DNA from: Aeromonas lacus
GTDB taxonomy: Bacteria > Pseudomonadota > Gammaproteobacteria > Enterobacterales > Aeromonadaceae
Assembly: GCF_000764665.1 (NCBI RefSeq)
Contig: NZ_JRGM01000134.1
Coordinates: 35,762 to 99,761, forward strand
Direction: 5' to 3'
DNA length: 64,000 bases
A program made the position numbers and the translations under genes. The notes below the pieces were generated by a model. The model had not been told where the DNA came from and did not search any database. It saw only the letters and a list, made by a program, of their open reading frames with translations. Shown in pieces: positions 9,720 through 21,658 of the stretch (position 1 is its first letter; each line of letters begins with the position of its first letter).

Positions 9720-11567
9720 TTACCCCAGTAGCAGCAGTGCCAGCACCAGTGCTGCACCGATCCCCATGGAAGCGGCATACCAGCGCAACTTGCCGGTGAC
9801 CGTCCAGGCCAGCAACTGGTTGCCACGCAGGGCAAACCAGGCGGGCAGGCCCATCATCCAGTCCAGCGGATCCTGCCCGACCAGACGGGTAGCCAGCAGA
9901 TAGGGCTTGACCCACAGCTGGTCGTAGAGCCAGTCAAAGCCCCAGGCGTTGAACCAGAGGGTGCTGAGCAGACGGCCCGGCGCACTGTTGGCAATCGAGG
10001 TGGCCAGTCGGCGCTCACCGAGGAACAGGAAGGCGGCCAGCGCAATGCCTGCGATGGCAATGATGCCGGAGGCTACCTCCAGCGCATGGCGACCCTCTTC
10101 GATATGATCACCCGGGCCTGCGGGTAGCACACCTGCCAGTGGCGGGGTGATCAGTGCCCCGATGCCGGTGGAGAGCACCAGCAGTACCAGTAGCGGCAGA
10201 TGGTGAGCCAGACCGTGACCGGCGTGGGCTTTGGTCTGCTCTTTGCCATGGAAGGCGATAAAGATCAGCCGGAAGGTATAGAGGGAGGTCAGGAATGCCC
10301 CTACCAGACCAGCCCACAGCAGAGCGCTTTGGCCAGAGGCTTCTACTTGCCACAGAATGGCGTCCTTACTATAGAAACCGGAGGTGACCAGCGGCAGCGC
10401 GGCCAGCGCCGAACCACCCACCAGGAAGCAGGCATAGACCAGCGGCAGGCTCTTGCGCAGGCCGCCCATCTTGAAGATGTTCTGCTCGTGGTGTGTCGCG
10501 ACGATAACGGCACCAGCGGAGAGGAACAGCAGCGCCTTGAAGAAGGCGTGGGTCATCAGGTGGAAGATGGCCCCTTCCCATGCGCCGACACCGAGTGCCA
10601 GGAACATGTAGCCAATCTGGCTCATGGTGGAGTAGGCGAGGATCCGCTTGATGTCGGTCTGAACCAGCGCCGCAAAGCCTGCCAGCACCAGGGTGATGGC
10701 ACCGACCAGCCCGACCAGATGGAGGATCTCCGGTGCCAGCAGGAACAGACCGTGGGTGCGGGCAATCAGGTAGACACCGGCGGTCACCATGGTGGCTGCG
10801 TGGATCAGCGCAGAGACCGGTGTGGGGCCTGCCATCGCATCCGCCAGCCAGGTTTGCAGCGGCAACTGGGCCGATTTACCGACCGCACCACCCAGCAGCA
10901 TCAGGCAGGCGAGCGACAGGGCAGGGGAGCCCTCGGCAAACATGGTCGGCGCACGAACCAGCAGCTCGTGGATATTTAGGGTGCCCAGTTCGCGATAAAG
11001 GATAAACAGGCCGATCGCGAGGAACACGTCACCCACACGGGTCACGATGAAGGCCTTGAGGGCCGCCGCGCCATTGTTGCGATCCTTGTAGTAGAAGCCG
11101 ATCAGCAGGTAGCTGCACAGCCCCACCCCTTCCCAGCCGAGGTAGACAAACAGCAGGTCATCGGCCAGTACCAGAAACAGCATGCTGGCGATAAAGAGGT
11201 TGGTGTAGGTGAAGAAGCGGGAGTAGCCCTCTTCACCGCGCATGTACCAGGAGGCGAACAGGTGGATGAAGAAGCCCACCCCGGTCACTACACCCAACAT
11301 GGTCAGCGACAGGCCATCCAGCGCCAGGCTGAAGGTGGGGGTGAAGTGGCCTACCGCCATCCACTGCCACAGGTGCTGGATATAGACGCCACCCTCGGGC
11401 GGGTTGGCCAGAAAGTCCATGCCGACCCAGAGCGTGGTAAGCGCCGAGAGACCAATGGAACCCACCCCGATCAGCGCCGAGGTGCGCTCCCCCAGACGGC
11501 CGAGGGAGAAGGCCAATACCAGCCACCCCAGCAGCGGAAATAGAAAAGTCAGATATAAGAGGCTCAT
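9720..11567 (-). CDS. nuoL: NADH-quinone oxidoreductase subunit L
   Basis: Largest antiporter-like subunit of complex I, at the far end of the membrane arm, with the long lateral helix at its C-terminus. It has 615 residues (E. coli 613). Recognisable parts are [51 protein letters not shown] and [19 protein letters not shown]. The start overlaps the nuoK stop by ATGA. Confidence 0.98.
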   Translation of the reverse strand: MSLLYLTFLFPLLGWLVLAFSLGRLGERTSALIGVGSIGLSALTTLWVGMDFLANPPEGGVYIQHLWQWMAVGHFTPTFSLALDGLSLTMLGVVTGVGFFIHLFASWYMRGEEGYSRFFTYTNLFIASMLFLVLADDLLFVYLGWEGVGLCSYLLIGFYYKDRNNGAAALKAFIVTRVGDVFLAIGLFILYRELGTLNIHELLVRAPTMFAEGSPALSLACLMLLGGAVGKSAQLPLQTWLADAMAGPTPVSALIHAATMVTAGVYLIARTHGLFLLAPEILHLVGLVGAITLVLAGFAALVQTDIKRILAYSTMSQIGYMFLALGVGAWEGAIFHLMTHAFFKALLFLSAGAVIVATHHEQNIFKMGGLRKSLPLVYACFLVGGSALAALPLVTSGFYSKDAILWQVEASGQSALLWAGLVGAFLTSLYTFRLIFIAFHGKEQTKAHAGHGLAHHLPLLVLLVLSTGIGALITPPLAGVLPAGPGDHIEEGRHALEVASGIIAIAGIALAAFLFLGERRLATSIANSAPGRLLSTLWFNAWGFDWLYDQLWVKPYLLATRLVGQDPLDWMMGLPAWFALRGNQLLAWTVTGKLRWYAASMGIGAALVLALLLLG

Positions 11568-11872
11568 CCGTGCATCTCGCTCACAGTGTCCACGTTAAGG
11601 GTGTGGTAACGACGATAGAGCAGCAGTAACAGGGCAAGGCCGATACTGGCCTCCGCTGCTGCCAGAGAAATCACCAGTATGTACATGATCTGGCCATCGG
11701 CCTGAGCCCAGCGGCTACCCGCCACCACAAATGCCAGTGCCGAGGCATTCATCATGATTTCGATGCTCATCAGGATGTAGAGCAGGTTGCGGCGGATCAG
11801 CAGGCCGCATAACCCGATGCAGAAGAGCACCGCGGCCAGCAGGAGGCCGTGCTCCATGGGGATTCCATTCAT
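11564..11872 (-). CDS. nuoK: NADH-quinone oxidoreductase subunit K
   Basis: Small three-helix subunit of the complex I proton path, 102 residues (E. coli 100). It keeps the two buried Glu residues, in the [13 protein letters not shown] helix and in [13 protein letters not shown]. The N-terminus [14 protein letters not shown] aligns with the E. coli start if ATG 11872 is used; the second Met is 4 codons later. It overlaps nuoJ and nuoL by 4 bp each, so translation of the three is probably coupled. Confidence 0.97.
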   Translation of the reverse strand: MNGIPMEHGLLLAAVLFCIGLCGLLIRRNLLYILMSIEIMMNASALAFVVAGSRWAQADGQIMYILVISLAAAEASIGLALLLLLYRRYHTLNVDTVSEMHG

Positions 11873-12420
11873 TGCTGACCTCCTTCATGTGACGGACGTG
11901 ATTGATTGCGGGGGACGGAGAGCACTTCGCCGCTCTTGTCTTCCCGGCCCAGATGGTAGGCTGTCACCAGACCCGCCAGCAGCAGGATGGAGGCAAGCTC
12001 CACTGCCAGCACATAGGGGCCAAAGAGTTCGACACCCACCTGTTTGGCGGTGACGTCGGTCACCCCGAGCAGGCCGCCGGTCACCCCGAGGATGCCGTGG
12101 GCCAGGAAGCCCAGCAGGATCAGCGAGAGCAGGGCTGGCCCCACCCAGGTCATGGGGGTGAGCCAGTTTTTCTCCTGCGCCTGTGCTGAACCCAAGTTCA
12201 GCATCATCACCACAAACACGAACAGCACCATGATGGCACCCGCGTAGACGATCACCTGCAGGGCGCCGGCAAAGGCGGCACCCAGGCAGAAGAAGATCAT
12301 GGCCACGGCGATGAGGGAGATGATGAGATTGAGCAGCGCATGCATGGGATTGCTGGTGCTGATCACCCGCAGCGTGCTGTAAATGGCCACCAGGGCCGAG
12401 GCATAAAATGCCAGTTCCAT
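11869..12420 (-). CDS. nuoJ: NADH-quinone oxidoreductase subunit J
   Basis: Five-helix membrane subunit of complex I next to the quinone and proton link, 183 residues (E. coli 184). It begins [19 protein letters not shown]; the helix [19 protein letters not shown] is the diagnostic TM3 with its pi-bulge region. ATG 12420 has GAGGAG 7 bases upstream; an upstream in-frame Met at 12453 runs into the end of nuoI and is not likely. Confidence 0.97.
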   Translation of the reverse strand: MELAFYASALVAIYSTLRVISTSNPMHALLNLIISLIAVAMIFFCLGAAFAGALQVIVYAGAIMVLFVFVVMMLNLGSAQAQEKNWLTPMTWVGPALLSLILLGFLAHGILGVTGGLLGVTDVTAKQVGVELFGPYVLAVELASILLLAGLVTAYHLGREDKSGEVLSVPRNQSRPSHEGGQQ

Positions 12421-12430
12421 GATTGACTCC

Positions 12431-12973
12431 TCAGGGCAGCAGGCTCTTGACATCGATGGGTTTGGCTTCGTTTTCGGCTTCCCCTTTCGGCTTGCCGTCG
12501 ATGGCCATCCCGCTCATGCGATAGAAGTTGTAGTCCGGGTATTTGCCTGGCCCGCTGATCAGCAGATCTTCCTTCTCGTACACCAGATCCTGGCGGCGAT
12601 ACTCACCCATTTCGAAATCCGGCGTCAGCTGGATAGCGGTGGTGGGGCAAGCCTCTTCGCACAGACCACAGAAGATGCAGCGGGAAAAGTTGATGCGAAA
12701 GAATTCCGGGTACCAGCGACCATCTTCTCGCTCGGATTTCTGCAGCGAGATACAGCCGACCGGGCAGGCGACCGCGCAGAGGTTGCAGGCCACGCAGCGC
12801 TCGTCACCGTCCGGATCGCGAGTCAGCACGATACGGCCGCGGTAGCGGGGCGGCACATAGACCGCCTCTTCCGGGTAGTTCAGGGTTTCACGAGGCCGCC
12901 AGGCATGGGAGAAGACCATGGCCAGACTGCGTAACTGGGTGCCAACACCCTGGATAATGCTAAAAATTTTCAT
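12431..12973 (-). CDS. nuoI: NADH-quinone oxidoreductase subunit I
   Basis: Ferredoxin-like subunit that carries clusters N6a and N6b and passes electrons towards NuoB. The 180 residues contain two 4Fe-4S motifs, [12 protein letters not shown] and [12 protein letters not shown]. Its C-terminal half is nearly the same as in E. coli. ATG 12973 gives the E. coli length and has GAGG 6 bases upstream; a GTG four codons earlier is possible. Confidence 0.98.
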   Translation of the reverse strand: MKIFSIIQGVGTQLRSLAMVFSHAWRPRETLNYPEEAVYVPPRYRGRIVLTRDPDGDERCVACNLCAVACPVGCISLQKSEREDGRWYPEFFRINFSRCIFCGLCEEACPTTAIQLTPDFEMGEYRRQDLVYEKEDLLISGPGKYPDYNFYRMSGMAIDGKPKGEAENEAKPIDVKSLLP

Positions 12974-12981
12974 CTCGTGCC

Positions 12982-13950
12982 TCACTGCACATTCATCAGC
13001 ACTACTGCCGCGGTGACCAGCATATTAAGCAGGGTCAGCGGCAAGCAGACTTTCCAGCCAAATGCCATCACCTGGTCAAAGCGCGGGCGAGGCAGGGAGG
13101 CCCGCAGCAGAATGAAGAACACCATGAAGCAGGCGGTCTTCAGAGCAAACCAGATGAAGGGGGGCAACCAGGGACCGTGCCAGCCACCAAAGAAGAGGGT
13201 CACGATGAGCGAGGAGATCAGCACAATGCCGATATATTCGCCCACGAAGAAGAGACCCCATTTCATCCCCGCATACTCGATGTGATAACCATCGGCGAGC
13301 TCCTGCTCGGCCTCCGGCTGGTCAAATGGGTGACGGTGGGTGACGGCAACGCCGGCAAACAGGAAGGTGACAAAACCAAGGATCTGGGGGACCACGTTCC
13401 ACAGACCAGCTTGAGCCTCGACGATGTCGCGCAGGTTGAAGCTGCCTGTCTGGATCACCACCCCCATTAGGGATAGGCCGAGGAATACCTCGTAGGAGAG
13501 GGTCTGGGCCGAGGCGCGCAGACTACCTAGCAGGGAGTATTTGTTGTTGCTCGACCAGCCGGCGAACAGCACCGCATAGACCGCCAGCCCCGCGATGGCC
13601 AGGATGTAAAGCAGACCCACGTTGAGATCTGCCACGCCCCAGGTCGGGCTGATCGGCACGACCGCAAACGCCAGAATAAAGGCGGTGAAGGCGATGATGG
13701 GGGCCAGGATGAAGATCCGCCGATCGGCGAACGGCGGGATCCAGTCCTCCTTGAAGAACATCTTGACCATGTCGGCCGCCAGTTGCAGCAGGCCGAACGG
13801 GCCAACCCGGTTGGGGCCGTAGCGATCCTGCCACAGCGCCAGCAGGCGGCGTTCGATGAAGCTCATGAAGGCGCCAGCCCCCACGATCCCCACCAGCACG
13901 AGCAGTGCCTTGCCGACCTCCAGCAACAGATCAATCAGCGAGTCGCTCAT
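12982..13950 (-). CDS. nuoH: NADH-quinone oxidoreductase subunit H
   Basis: Membrane subunit that forms the quinone chamber floor and the first part of the proton path (E. coli 325 residues, here 322), with eight hydrophobic segments. [21 protein letters not shown] and the acidic loop around [21 protein letters not shown] are family signatures. It overlaps nuoG by ATGA and lies 8 bp before nuoI. Confidence 0.98.
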   Translation of the reverse strand: MSDSLIDLLLEVGKALLVLVGIVGAGAFMSFIERRLLALWQDRYGPNRVGPFGLLQLAADMVKMFFKEDWIPPFADRRIFILAPIIAFTAFILAFAVVPISPTWGVADLNVGLLYILAIAGLAVYAVLFAGWSSNNKYSLLGSLRASAQTLSYEVFLGLSLMGVVIQTGSFNLRDIVEAQAGLWNVVPQILGFVTFLFAGVAVTHRHPFDQPEAEQELADGYHIEYAGMKWGLFFVGEYIGIVLISSLIVTLFFGGWHGPWLPPFIWFALKTACFMVFFILLRASLPRPRFDQVMAFGWKVCLPLTLLNMLVTAAVVLMNVQ

Positions 13951-16670
13951 GCGATGACCTCCTGCAGGTTATTGATATATGCCTGCTGCAGCGCAGTTGG
14001 CAGACCGTTGACGCCAAGGGGCAAACCTATCAGACCGGCTGCCAGCTGCTCGCTCAGACGCAGACGCAGTTGCCAGTGGCTACCACCCCAGGAGAAGGAG
14101 ACCTGATTGCCGGCACACAGTGCCAGACGCTTCGCATCGGCCGGATTCAGCACCAGCTCGGGTTCGTTCATCCGGCTCTGGATTACCAGGCTGCGGGCGG
14201 AGAGCTCCTCACCACCAAACAACTGGACATAGTTGACCACTTGCAGCGCATCCTCTGCCTTGAAGGGGGAGGGGATGGCAGCAAACCAGCCAAGGGTATC
14301 CTCGCTTGCTTCCAGCAGGCGACGACCGGGATCACCGGCGCGCAGTTTGCCACCCACCTCATCCTGGAACTTGTTCCAGGCGGAAGGGGAGTTCCAGCCC
14401 GGCGCCCAGGCGAACGGTACTTGCGGCAGCGGCTGACGGGCCCCGGCATACCCTTCCATGGAGAAGTTGAAGGGGGAATCGGGATCCTGAGCCACCCGCG
14501 GCTCGCTGACGTTCTGGTTGGCCAGCATGGAGGTGCGGCCACTGTAGCGGTGCGGTTCACGAGCCAGACGCATGCCGCGGATCCGCAAGCCTGCGTTGGG
14601 GGCAGCTTCGAGCATGGTGGCCAGCAGCGGATTGCTGGTGGCGCAGTCATGGTTGATCTGGTCGAAGTTCTGCCAGCGCAGAGATTTGTGCTCAAGAGCG
14701 CCTTGCAGCGCCGCCAGCCAGCGCCACCCTTCACGCACCTGAATATCGGCGTTGTAGAAGGCTGGGGCATAGACCTGGAAGAAGCGCTGGGCGCGACCTT
14801 CCATGTTCACCAGGGTGCCATCGGCTTCGGCAAAGCTGGCGGCTGGCAGGATCAGGTCTGCCTTTTGCGCAGTCTGGGTATCTTGATGATCGATGACCAG
14901 CAGGTGCTGCAGTCGTGCCAGCGCTGTATCCACACGGTTGCGCGGTGCGCGGCGATAAAGATCGTTCTCAAGCGTCACCAGCGCCAGCTTCTCTTGCGCT
15001 TCGATGCGCTCGAAAGCTGCCTCAAGCGGCTTGCCACCCAGCATGGCTAGACCCAGCGAGTTGGCCTCTTGGGCAACCAGCGCGATGCTGGCTTCCAGAC
15101 CACGCCCTTTCAGGGCACGGGCAATGTTGCTGGCTGCTTCAACCAGCGCCACGCTGCGTGCGCTGGAGCCGGCGATGATGAGCGGTTTTTTGGCGTTGCC
15201 CAGCAGTTCGGCCCAGCGTGCAGCCTGAGCCTGCTGCTCGGCAGAGAGGTCGGTGATAGCTGGCGCCGCATTGTCGAGCAGGTTGGCGATGGCAAAGCCA
15301 AGGCGCGCCTGATCGGCGTAGGGAGCGTGCAGTTTGTCGGCAGCTACATCATCGAGACGGGTGTTGTCGAGACTGGTGATGAGCAGCGGATAGCGCTCGT
15401 TCTGGCCCAGAGTCTGCACCGCGGCAACCTGCCACAGGTCGACCTTCATTTTGCGAGCCAGCTCGCGAGCCTTGCCCTTGACGGTTTGACGCAGGGCCAG
15501 CGCAATTCGAGCCGCACTCATGGTGACATCTTCACCGAGCACCAGAATGGCGTCGGCCTCTTCCATGTCACGCAGACTGGGGGTTGATACGCCGCCATGC
15601 TGCAAAATCTGCAGGATCTTCTGCTGGCATTCCCACTCGGCCTGCTCCATGCCGCAATAGAAGTTGTCTTCACCCACCAGTTCGCGCAGAGCGAAATTGC
15701 TCTCCAGCGACGCGCGGGGCGAACCGATACCGATGACACCGCTGGCGGTGCGCAAGGCATCGGCGGCGCGGTTGAGGGCGCCATCTACCGTGATGGCCAG
15801 CTTGTCGTTACCTTCACGCAGCAGCGGCTGACGCGGGCGATCGGCTAGGTTGACATAGCCATAGCCAAAGCGGCCGCGGTCGCAGAGGAAGTAGTGGTTG
15901 AGGCTGCCGTGGAAGCGGTTTTCGATGCGGCGCAGCTCGCCATAACGCTCGCCCGGGCTGATGTTGCAGCCCACGGAGCACTGCTGGCAGACGCTCGGGG
16001 CAAACTGCATGTCCCATTTGCGGTTATAACGCTCGGAGTGAGTCTTGTCGGTGAAAACGCCGGTAGGGCAGACTTCCACCAGGTTGCCGGAGAATTCGCT
16101 CTCCAGAGTGCCATCCTCGACTCGTCCGAAGTAGACGTTGTCGTGGGCACCGTAGACGCCGAGATCCTCGCCACCGGCATAATCCTTGTAATAACGGACG
16201 CAGCGGTAGCAGGCGATGCAGCGGTTCATCTCGTGGCTGATGAAGGGGCCGAGATCCTGATTCTGGTGGGTACGCTTGGTGAAGCGGTAGCGACGGCTGT
16301 TGTGGCCAGTCATCACCGTCATATCCTGCAGGTGGCAGGCGCCACCCTCTTCACATACCGGGCAGTCGTGGGGGTGGTTGGTCATCAGCCACTCCACCAC
16401 GCTCTTGCGAAACTCCTTGGCCTCTTCATCTTCGATAGCGATATAGGTGCCATCGGTGGCCGGTGTCATGCAGGACATCACCAGACGGCCACGCTTGTCA
16501 TCGGCATTCTGATACTGTTTGACCGCGCACTGGCGGCAGGCTCCGACACTACCAAGCGCCGGGTGCCAGCAAAAATAGGGGACGTCCAGACCAAGGGACA
16601 GACAGGCTTGCAGCAGGTTATCTGCCCCGTCTACCTCGAACTCTTTACCGTCTACATGAATGGTCGCCAT
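13947..16670 (-). CDS. nuoG: NADH-quinone oxidoreductase subunit G
   Basis: Large Fe-S subunit of the complex I peripheral arm, 907 residues (E. coli 908). In order: a 2Fe-2S ferredoxin domain ([17 protein letters not shown]), the His-ligated cluster ([17 protein letters not shown]), two further 4Fe-4S sites ([13 protein letters not shown] with CPTGVF), and the extra N7 site typical of enterobacterial NuoG (CQQCSVGC...C), then a molybdopterin-oxidoreductase-like fold without molybdenum function. A 56-bp gap separates it from nuoF. Confidence 0.98.
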   Translation of the reverse strand: MATIHVDGKEFEVDGADNLLQACLSLGLDVPYFCWHPALGSVGACRQCAVKQYQNADDKRGRLVMSCMTPATDGTYIAIEDEEAKEFRKSVVEWLMTNHPHDCPVCEEGGACHLQDMTVMTGHNSRRYRFTKRTHQNQDLGPFISHEMNRCIACYRCVRYYKDYAGGEDLGVYGAHDNVYFGRVEDGTLESEFSGNLVEVCPTGVFTDKTHSERYNRKWDMQFAPSVCQQCSVGCNISPGERYGELRRIENRFHGSLNHYFLCDRGRFGYGYVNLADRPRQPLLREGNDKLAITVDGALNRAADALRTASGVIGIGSPRASLESNFALRELVGEDNFYCGMEQAEWECQQKILQILQHGGVSTPSLRDMEEADAILVLGEDVTMSAARIALALRQTVKGKARELARKMKVDLWQVAAVQTLGQNERYPLLITSLDNTRLDDVAADKLHAPYADQARLGFAIANLLDNAAPAITDLSAEQQAQAARWAELLGNAKKPLIIAGSSARSVALVEAASNIARALKGRGLEASIALVAQEANSLGLAMLGGKPLEAAFERIEAQEKLALVTLENDLYRRAPRNRVDTALARLQHLLVIDHQDTQTAQKADLILPAASFAEADGTLVNMEGRAQRFFQVYAPAFYNADIQVREGWRWLAALQGALEHKSLRWQNFDQINHDCATSNPLLATMLEAAPNAGLRIRGMRLAREPHRYSGRTSMLANQNVSEPRVAQDPDSPFNFSMEGYAGARQPLPQVPFAWAPGWNSPSAWNKFQDEVGGKLRAGDPGRRLLEASEDTLGWFAAIPSPFKAEDALQVVNYVQLFGGEELSARSLVIQSRMNEPELVLNPADAKRLALCAGNQVSFSWGGSHWQLRLRLSEQLAAGLIGLPLGVNGLPTALQQAYINNLQEVIA

Positions 16671-16726
16671 ACAACTTCCCTGAAACCTGTTTTGTGAATT
16701 CGGCTATTGTCTGATGCGCTTGGCGT

Positions 16727-18112
16727 TTACCAGCGTTCACCCAAGAGATTGGGCTGGATCCCTTTGACCGGCTTGCGGTTATCGCCGCTGCCCTTGATCC
16801 CCGCTTCGAATTCGGAGCGGAAATATTTGATCGCGCTGGCAAGCGGTTCGACGGCGCCCGGAGCATGGGCACAGAAGGTTTTACCCGGGCCCAAGAAATT
16901 GCAGAGCTGCTCCAGCGTAGCCAGATCGCCTGATTGCCCCTCGCCACGTTCAAGCGCGCGCAGCAGCTTGACGCTCCAGGGCAGGCCATCGCGACAGGGA
17001 GTACACCAGCCACATGACTCGCGGGCGAAGAACTCCTCCATGTTGCGCAGCAGGGAGACCATGCTGATGCTGTCATCCACCGCCATGGCGAGGCCGGTCC
17101 CCATCCGGGTGCCGACCTTGCCGATACCGGCGGTATACATCTGGGCATCGAGGTGCTCTGGCAGCAAGAAACCGGTTCCCGCACCGCCCGGTTGCCAGGC
17201 TTTCAGGCGATAGCCGCTCTTCATTCCGCCGGCATAGTTTTCAAACAGCTCGCGGGCGGTGATGCCAAACGGCAGCTCCCACACCCCGGGGTTGTTTACC
17301 TTGCCGGAGAAGCCCATCAGCTTGGTACCGTGGTCTTCAGAGCCCGGCAGGGCCAGCCCGTGATACCAAGCCACCCCGTTGCCGATAATGGCAGGCACGT
17401 TGCAGAGGGTCTCGACGTTGTTGACACAGGTGGGTTTGCCCCAGACGCCGGAAACAGCGGGGAAGGGGGGCTTGGCGCGCGGGTTGGCACGGCGCCCTTC
17501 CAGCGAGTTGATAAGGGCCGTCTCTTCGCCACAGATGTAGCGACCGGCGCCGGTGTGAACAAACAGCTCGAAATCAAAACCCGAGCCCAAAATGTTTTTG
17601 CCAAGCAAACCGGCGGCTTTTGCCTCTTCCACCGCACGGCGCAGGTTGATGGCTGCATCGACATATTCACCGCGCAGGAAGATATAACCGCGATAGGCTT
17701 TCAGCGCCCGGGCCGAGATAATCATCCCTTCGATCAGCAGGTGGGGCAGTTGCTCCATCAGCAGCCGGTCTTTCCAGGTGTTGGGCTCCATCTCGTCGGC
17801 GTTACAGAGCAGGTAGCGGATGTTCATGCTCTCGTCTTTGGGCATTAGCCCCCACTTCACGCCAGTGGGGAAGCCCGCGCCGCCACGTCCCTTGAGACCG
17901 GCATCCTTGACGGTAGTAACGATCTCGTCCGGACTCATCTGGCTGAGTGCTTTGCGAACCGCTTCATAACCCTGCTTGGCCTGATACTCCTCCAGCCATA
18001 CCGGCTGGCCATCGTCACGTAGCCGCCAGGTGAGCGGATGGGTCTCGGCCGCACGCGGGGTGCGGTTGGCGGTGCCAAAGGAGGTGAGGATCTTGCTCTG
18101 TTGCAGGCTCAT
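16727..18112 (-). CDS. nuoF: NADH-quinone oxidoreductase subunit F
   Basis: Flavin subunit that oxidises NADH and passes electrons to cluster N3. The 461 residues include the FMN-site glycine-rich loop [17 protein letters not shown] (about 70-90), an NADH-binding part ending [21 protein letters not shown], and the N3 cluster cysteines in [12 protein letters not shown]. It is about 16 residues longer than E. coli NuoF at the N-terminus. Its ATG overlaps the nuoE stop by 4 bp. Confidence 0.98.
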   Translation of the reverse strand: MSLQQSKILTSFGTANRTPRAAETHPLTWRLRDDGQPVWLEEYQAKQGYEAVRKALSQMSPDEIVTTVKDAGLKGRGGAGFPTGVKWGLMPKDESMNIRYLLCNADEMEPNTWKDRLLMEQLPHLLIEGMIISARALKAYRGYIFLRGEYVDAAINLRRAVEEAKAAGLLGKNILGSGFDFELFVHTGAGRYICGEETALINSLEGRRANPRAKPPFPAVSGVWGKPTCVNNVETLCNVPAIIGNGVAWYHGLALPGSEDHGTKLMGFSGKVNNPGVWELPFGITARELFENYAGGMKSGYRLKAWQPGGAGTGFLLPEHLDAQMYTAGIGKVGTRMGTGLAMAVDDSISMVSLLRNMEEFFARESCGWCTPCRDGLPWSVKLLRALERGEGQSGDLATLEQLCNFLGPGKTFCAHAPGAVEPLASAIKYFRSEFEAGIKGSGDNRKPVKGIQPNLLGERW

Positions 18113-18651
18113 GGGTAAGCCTCCAGGGTTTTCAGCAAGGTAACGGGGTCGAGCCCGCCATAGGTGTCGTCATCGATCATGATGGCCGGCCCCTTGTCGC
18201 AGTTGCCAAGGCAGCAGACCGGCAGCAGGGTGAAGCGGCCATCCGGGGTGGTTTGACCGGGGCCGAGGTTCATCACCTCCTTGAGACCGGCCATCAGCTC
18301 TTCATGGCCATTGATGTAGCAGACCATGCTGTCGCAGACGCGGATGATGTGGCGCCCCACCGGCTGGCGGAAAATCTGGCTATAGAAGGTGGCGACCCCC
18401 TCGACATCGCTGGCGGGAATACCCAACTCGGTAGCGATGGCGTGAATAGCGCCGTCAGGCACCCAGCCACGGGCCTGCTGCACTATCTTGAGTGCTTCGA
18501 TGCTGGCAGCACGGGGATCTTCGTAATGGTGTTTCTCATGTTCGATGGCGTCGCGTTCAGCCTGACTCAGGACAAAGTCGTCCCGTTTGCTGCTGCAAGC
18601 CCCTTGCCCCTGCGGGGTCTGATTATTGTGACACTGACATTGCTGGCTCAT
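18109..18651 (-). CDS. nuoE: NADH-quinone oxidoreductase subunit E
   Basis: Thioredoxin-like subunit with the 2Fe-2S cluster N1a, bound by CDSMVC and CCLGNC. I chose ATG 18651 (180 residues) because AGG lies 8 bases upstream; an earlier ATG at 18714 falls inside the intergenic hairpin. The first 20 residues are Cys/Gln-rich (QQCQCHNNQ) and absent from E. coli NuoE (166 residues), so they are an odd local extension. Confidence 0.95.
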   Translation of the reverse strand: MSQQCQCHNNQTPQGQGACSSKRDDFVLSQAERDAIEHEKHHYEDPRAASIEALKIVQQARGWVPDGAIHAIATELGIPASDVEGVATFYSQIFRQPVGRHIIRVCDSMVCYINGHEELMAGLKEVMNLGPGQTTPDGRFTLLPVCCLGNCDKGPAIMIDDDTYGGLDPVTLLKTLEAYP

Positions 18652-18706
18652 GACTTGACCTTTTGTGGCTTGTCCTTTTACTGCGAGTCCTGTTGTCTCG
18701 TCATTG

Positions 18707-18734
18707 CGGGTCACTCGCCTTGGCGAGCAACCCG
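18707..18734 (-). repeat. Stable hairpin between nuoCD and nuoE
   Basis: Arms 18707-18719 and 18722-18734 pair over 13 positions (11 Watson-Crick, two G-U on the minus strand). The hairpin starts 7 bases after the nuoCD stop and has no T-run, so it is more likely an mRNA stabilising or processing element than a terminator. Confidence 0.6.
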
Positions 18735-18741
18735 TGATGAG

Positions 18742-20547
18742 TTAACGGTCCACATCCGACATAACGAAATCGATACTGCCCAGATAGACGATGAGATCCG
18801 ACACCATGCTGCCTTTGATCACCGAGGGGATCTGTTGCAGGTGAGCAAAGCTCGGGGTGCGGATCCGGGTTCGGTAGCTCATGGTTGAGCCATCGCTGGT
18901 CAGGTAGTAACTGTTGACGCCCTTGGTCGCCTCAATCATCTGGAACGACTCGGCTGCCGGCATTACCGGGCCCCAAGACACTTGCAGGAAGTGGTTGATC
19001 AGGGTCTCGATGTGCTGCAGCGTGCGTTCTTTGGGCGGCGGAGTGGTCAGCGGGTGATCCGCCTTGAACGGGCCCTCCGGCATGTTCTTCATGCACTGTT
19101 CGATGATGGAGAGGCTTTGGCGGATCTCCTCGATGCGAACGGTGGCGCGATCATAGGCATCGCCGTTGCTGCCGACCGGCACTTCGAAGTCGAACTGATC
19201 GTAACCGGAGTAGGGACGCCACTTGCGCACGTCGAAGTTGAGGCCGGTGGCGCGCAAGCCTGCCCCCGTAGTACCCCAGGCCAGTGCCTGTTCGGTGGTG
19301 TAGGCGGAGACACCGATAGTACGACCACGCAGAATACTGTTGCGCATCGCTGCTTTCTCGTAATCCATCAGCCGCTTGGGCAGCCAGCTCAGCAGGTTGT
19401 CCTGGATCAGACGTTGCCATCCGTTGGGCAGGTCGTGGGCAACACCGCCGATGCGGAACCAGGCCGGATGCATACGGGCGCCGGTGATCGCTTCGATGAT
19501 GGTGTAGATCTTCTGGCGGTCGGTAAAGGTGAAGAAGACCGGGGTCATGGCCCCCACGTCCTGAATATAGGTACCGAGGAACAAGAGGTGACTCTGGATG
19601 CGGAACAGCTCCGCCATCATCACCCGGATCATGTCGACCCGCTGTGGCACCTTGATACCGGCCAGCTTCTCGACCGCCAGCACGTAGGGGAGGTTGTTCA
19701 TCACACCGCCCAGATACTCGACCCGGTCGGTATAGGGGATGTAGCTGTGCCAGGATTGGCGCTCGCCCATCTTCTCGGCACCGCGATGGTGGTAGCCGAT
19801 ATCGGGTACGCAGTTGCGGATCTCCTCGCCATCGAGTTGCAGTACCAGACGGAAGGCACCGTGAGCCGAGGGATGGTTGGGGCCGAGGTTCAGGAACATG
19901 TAGTCCTCGTTCTCGTTACCACGGGCCAGACCCCACTCCTCCGGTTTGAACAGCAGGTTCTCCTGCTCCATGTCCTGCTTGGCAGCATCGAGCATAAAGG
20001 GATCAAATTCGGTGGCGCGCGCGGGATAATCCTTACGCAGCGGATGTCCCTGCCAGCTCTTGGGCATCATGATACGGGTCAGGTGGGGATGACCATCGAA
20101 GGTGATACCCAGCAGATCCCACACTTCCCGTTCATACCAGTTGGCATTGGGGAAGTGGCCGGTGACGGTCGGCAGGTGCAGATCGCTTTCGGCAAGCGGC
20201 ACCTTCAGCATTACATCGGCGTTACGGTCGATGGAGATGAGGTGATAGAAAACGGTGAAGTCGCTTTGCGGCAGACCTTCGCGGTGGGTGCGTAGCCGTT
20301 CGTCAGTCGCACTCAGATCGAAGAGCATCACGAACGGGGAGGGCACCTTGCGCAGAAAGCTCATTACATCGAGCAGCAGCTCCCGGGCAAGCCAGACGAC
20401 AGGCACGCCGGTACGGGTAGTCTGCATGGTGAAATGCTGTGCCCCAAAATGGGCGAACAGTTCGCCAATGACCTTGGCATCCTTATGATCGGTGGGTTGC
20501 CACTGGGCCATTGCATAATTGCTGGGAAAATCGCGAGTCAGTTTCAT
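18742..20547 (-). CDS. nuoC: NADH-quinone oxidoreductase subunit C/D, fused
   Basis: Fusion of NuoC and NuoD, the usual state in gammaproteobacteria; 601 residues (E. coli about 600). The NuoC part (about 1-190) carries [19 protein letters not shown]; the NuoD part (about 205-601), related to NiFe hydrogenase large subunits, lines the quinone pocket and has the HPSAHG motif at 225-230. It lies 2 bp after nuoB and 90 bp before nuoE, with a hairpin in that gap. Confidence 0.98.
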   Translation of the reverse strand: MKLTRDFPSNYAMAQWQPTDHKDAKVIGELFAHFGAQHFTMQTTRTGVPVVWLARELLLDVMSFLRKVPSPFVMLFDLSATDERLRTHREGLPQSDFTVFYHLISIDRNADVMLKVPLAESDLHLPTVTGHFPNANWYEREVWDLLGITFDGHPHLTRIMMPKSWQGHPLRKDYPARATEFDPFMLDAAKQDMEQENLLFKPEEWGLARGNENEDYMFLNLGPNHPSAHGAFRLVLQLDGEEIRNCVPDIGYHHRGAEKMGERQSWHSYIPYTDRVEYLGGVMNNLPYVLAVEKLAGIKVPQRVDMIRVMMAELFRIQSHLLFLGTYIQDVGAMTPVFFTFTDRQKIYTIIEAITGARMHPAWFRIGGVAHDLPNGWQRLIQDNLLSWLPKRLMDYEKAAMRNSILRGRTIGVSAYTTEQALAWGTTGAGLRATGLNFDVRKWRPYSGYDQFDFEVPVGSNGDAYDRATVRIEEIRQSLSIIEQCMKNMPEGPFKADHPLTTPPPKERTLQHIETLINHFLQVSWGPVMPAAESFQMIEATKGVNSYYLTSDGSTMSYRTRIRTPSFAHLQQIPSVIKGSMVSDLIVYLGSIDFVMSDVDR

Positions 20548-20549
20548 GG

Positions 20550-21224
20550 TCAGATCTCATCCGGCGTGCGCAGGTTGGTCACATCGATGCGCTCGCCGCG
20601 CTTGCGGTCCTTCTCGGCCGGCATCTCGGGACGATAGATCCCCTGATCGCCAACTACCCAGGAGAGGGGACGTCGCTCCTTGCCGATAGAGTCCTGCAAC
20701 AGCATCAGTGCCTGCAGGAACGCCTCGGGACGGGGCGGGCAACCCGGAATGTAAACATCGACCGGTAGGAACTTGTCGACGCCCTGAACCACGGAGTAGA
20801 TGTCATACATACCGCCAGAGTTGGCACAGGCTCCCATGGAGATCACCCATTTGGGCTCGAGCAACTGCTCATAGAGACGCTGGATGACAGGTGCCATCTT
20901 GATGAAGGGAGTACCTGCGATCACCATGAAATCGGCCTGACGGGGAGAGGCTCGGATAACTTCGGCCCCGAAGCGGGCCACGTCGTGGGGTGAGGTGAAG
21001 GCGGTACACATCTCCACATAGCAGCAGGAGATACCGAAGTTGTAGGGCCATAGGGAGTTCTTGCGCCCCCAGTTGACGGCATTTTGCAACACCTCCTCGA
21101 CCCGTCCCATCAGGATGCCGCGCTCGGCTTGCTGCATCAGAGGGTCATCGACGGTTTGGCTCTGCTCCTGGGGATAGCGTTCAACCGGTGCGTCCGGGTC
21201 TATCCGGGTAAGGGTGTACTTCAT
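20550..21224 (-). CDS. nuoB: NADH-quinone oxidoreductase subunit B
   Basis: Carries cluster N2, the last Fe-S cluster before quinone. The 224 residues contain the unusual adjacent cysteines Cys67-Cys68 in GISCCYVEM, with the other ligands in GACANSGG and PGCPPRPE. Length matches E. coli (220). A 29-bp gap separates it from nuoA. Confidence 0.98.
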   Translation of the reverse strand: MKYTLTRIDPDAPVERYPQEQSQTVDDPLMQQAERGILMGRVEEVLQNAVNWGRKNSLWPYNFGISCCYVEMCTAFTSPHDVARFGAEVIRASPRQADFMVIAGTPFIKMAPVIQRLYEQLLEPKWVISMGACANSGGMYDIYSVVQGVDKFLPVDVYIPGCPPRPEAFLQALMLLQDSIGKERRPLSWVVGDQGIYRPEMPAEKDRKRGERIDVTNLRTPDEI

Positions 21225-21253
21225 GGTGCAACCTCAAGGAAAGGGTCTGTGAT

Positions 21254-21658
21254 TCAGTCACTGTTTTTGTTGTTCAGCTGCGGTTTGCGCGGCGACCACT
21301 CCAGCGCACCGATGCGCCAGAGGTAGACCAGACCGATCAACAGCAGACCGATGAAAATGGTGGCTTCAATGAAACCGACCCAGCCGCTTTCACGAACGGA
21401 AACGGACCAGGCAAAGAGATAGAGCGCCTCGACATCGAAGATGACGAAGAACATGGCGACCAGATAGAACTTGGCGGAGAAACGCAGCCGGGCACTGCCG
21501 ACCGAGTCAACGCCAGATTCGAAGGGTTTGTTTTTGGTGCGGCCATGAGCACGGCCACCCAGCACGGCAGCAAGGCCGATCATCCCCAGGCAGAGGCAAA
21601 TGGCTGCAATGACGTAGATGGCAAAAGCCCAATGTTGAACAGCAATATCAGCAAACAT
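21254..21658 (-). CDS. nuoA: NADH-quinone oxidoreductase subunit A
   Basis: First gene of the operon; three-helix membrane subunit of complex I near the quinone site. It has 134 residues (E. coli 147), with the conserved loop [39 protein letters not shown], including the Glu/Asp pair of the second helix. The promoter must lie in the AT-rich 366-bp gap upstream. Confidence 0.97.
   Translation of the reverse strand: MFADIAVQHWAFAIYVIAAICLCLGMIGLAAVLGGRAHGRTKNKPFESGVDSVGSARLRFSAKFYLVAMFFVIFDVEALYLFAWSVSVRESGWVGFIEATIFIGLLLIGLVYLWRIGALEWSPRKPQLNNKNSD

Noticed and set aside
18652..18714. Earlier NuoE start at ATG 18714
   Set aside because: The codon lies in the intergenic hairpin and lacks a ribosome site; ATG 18651 has one.
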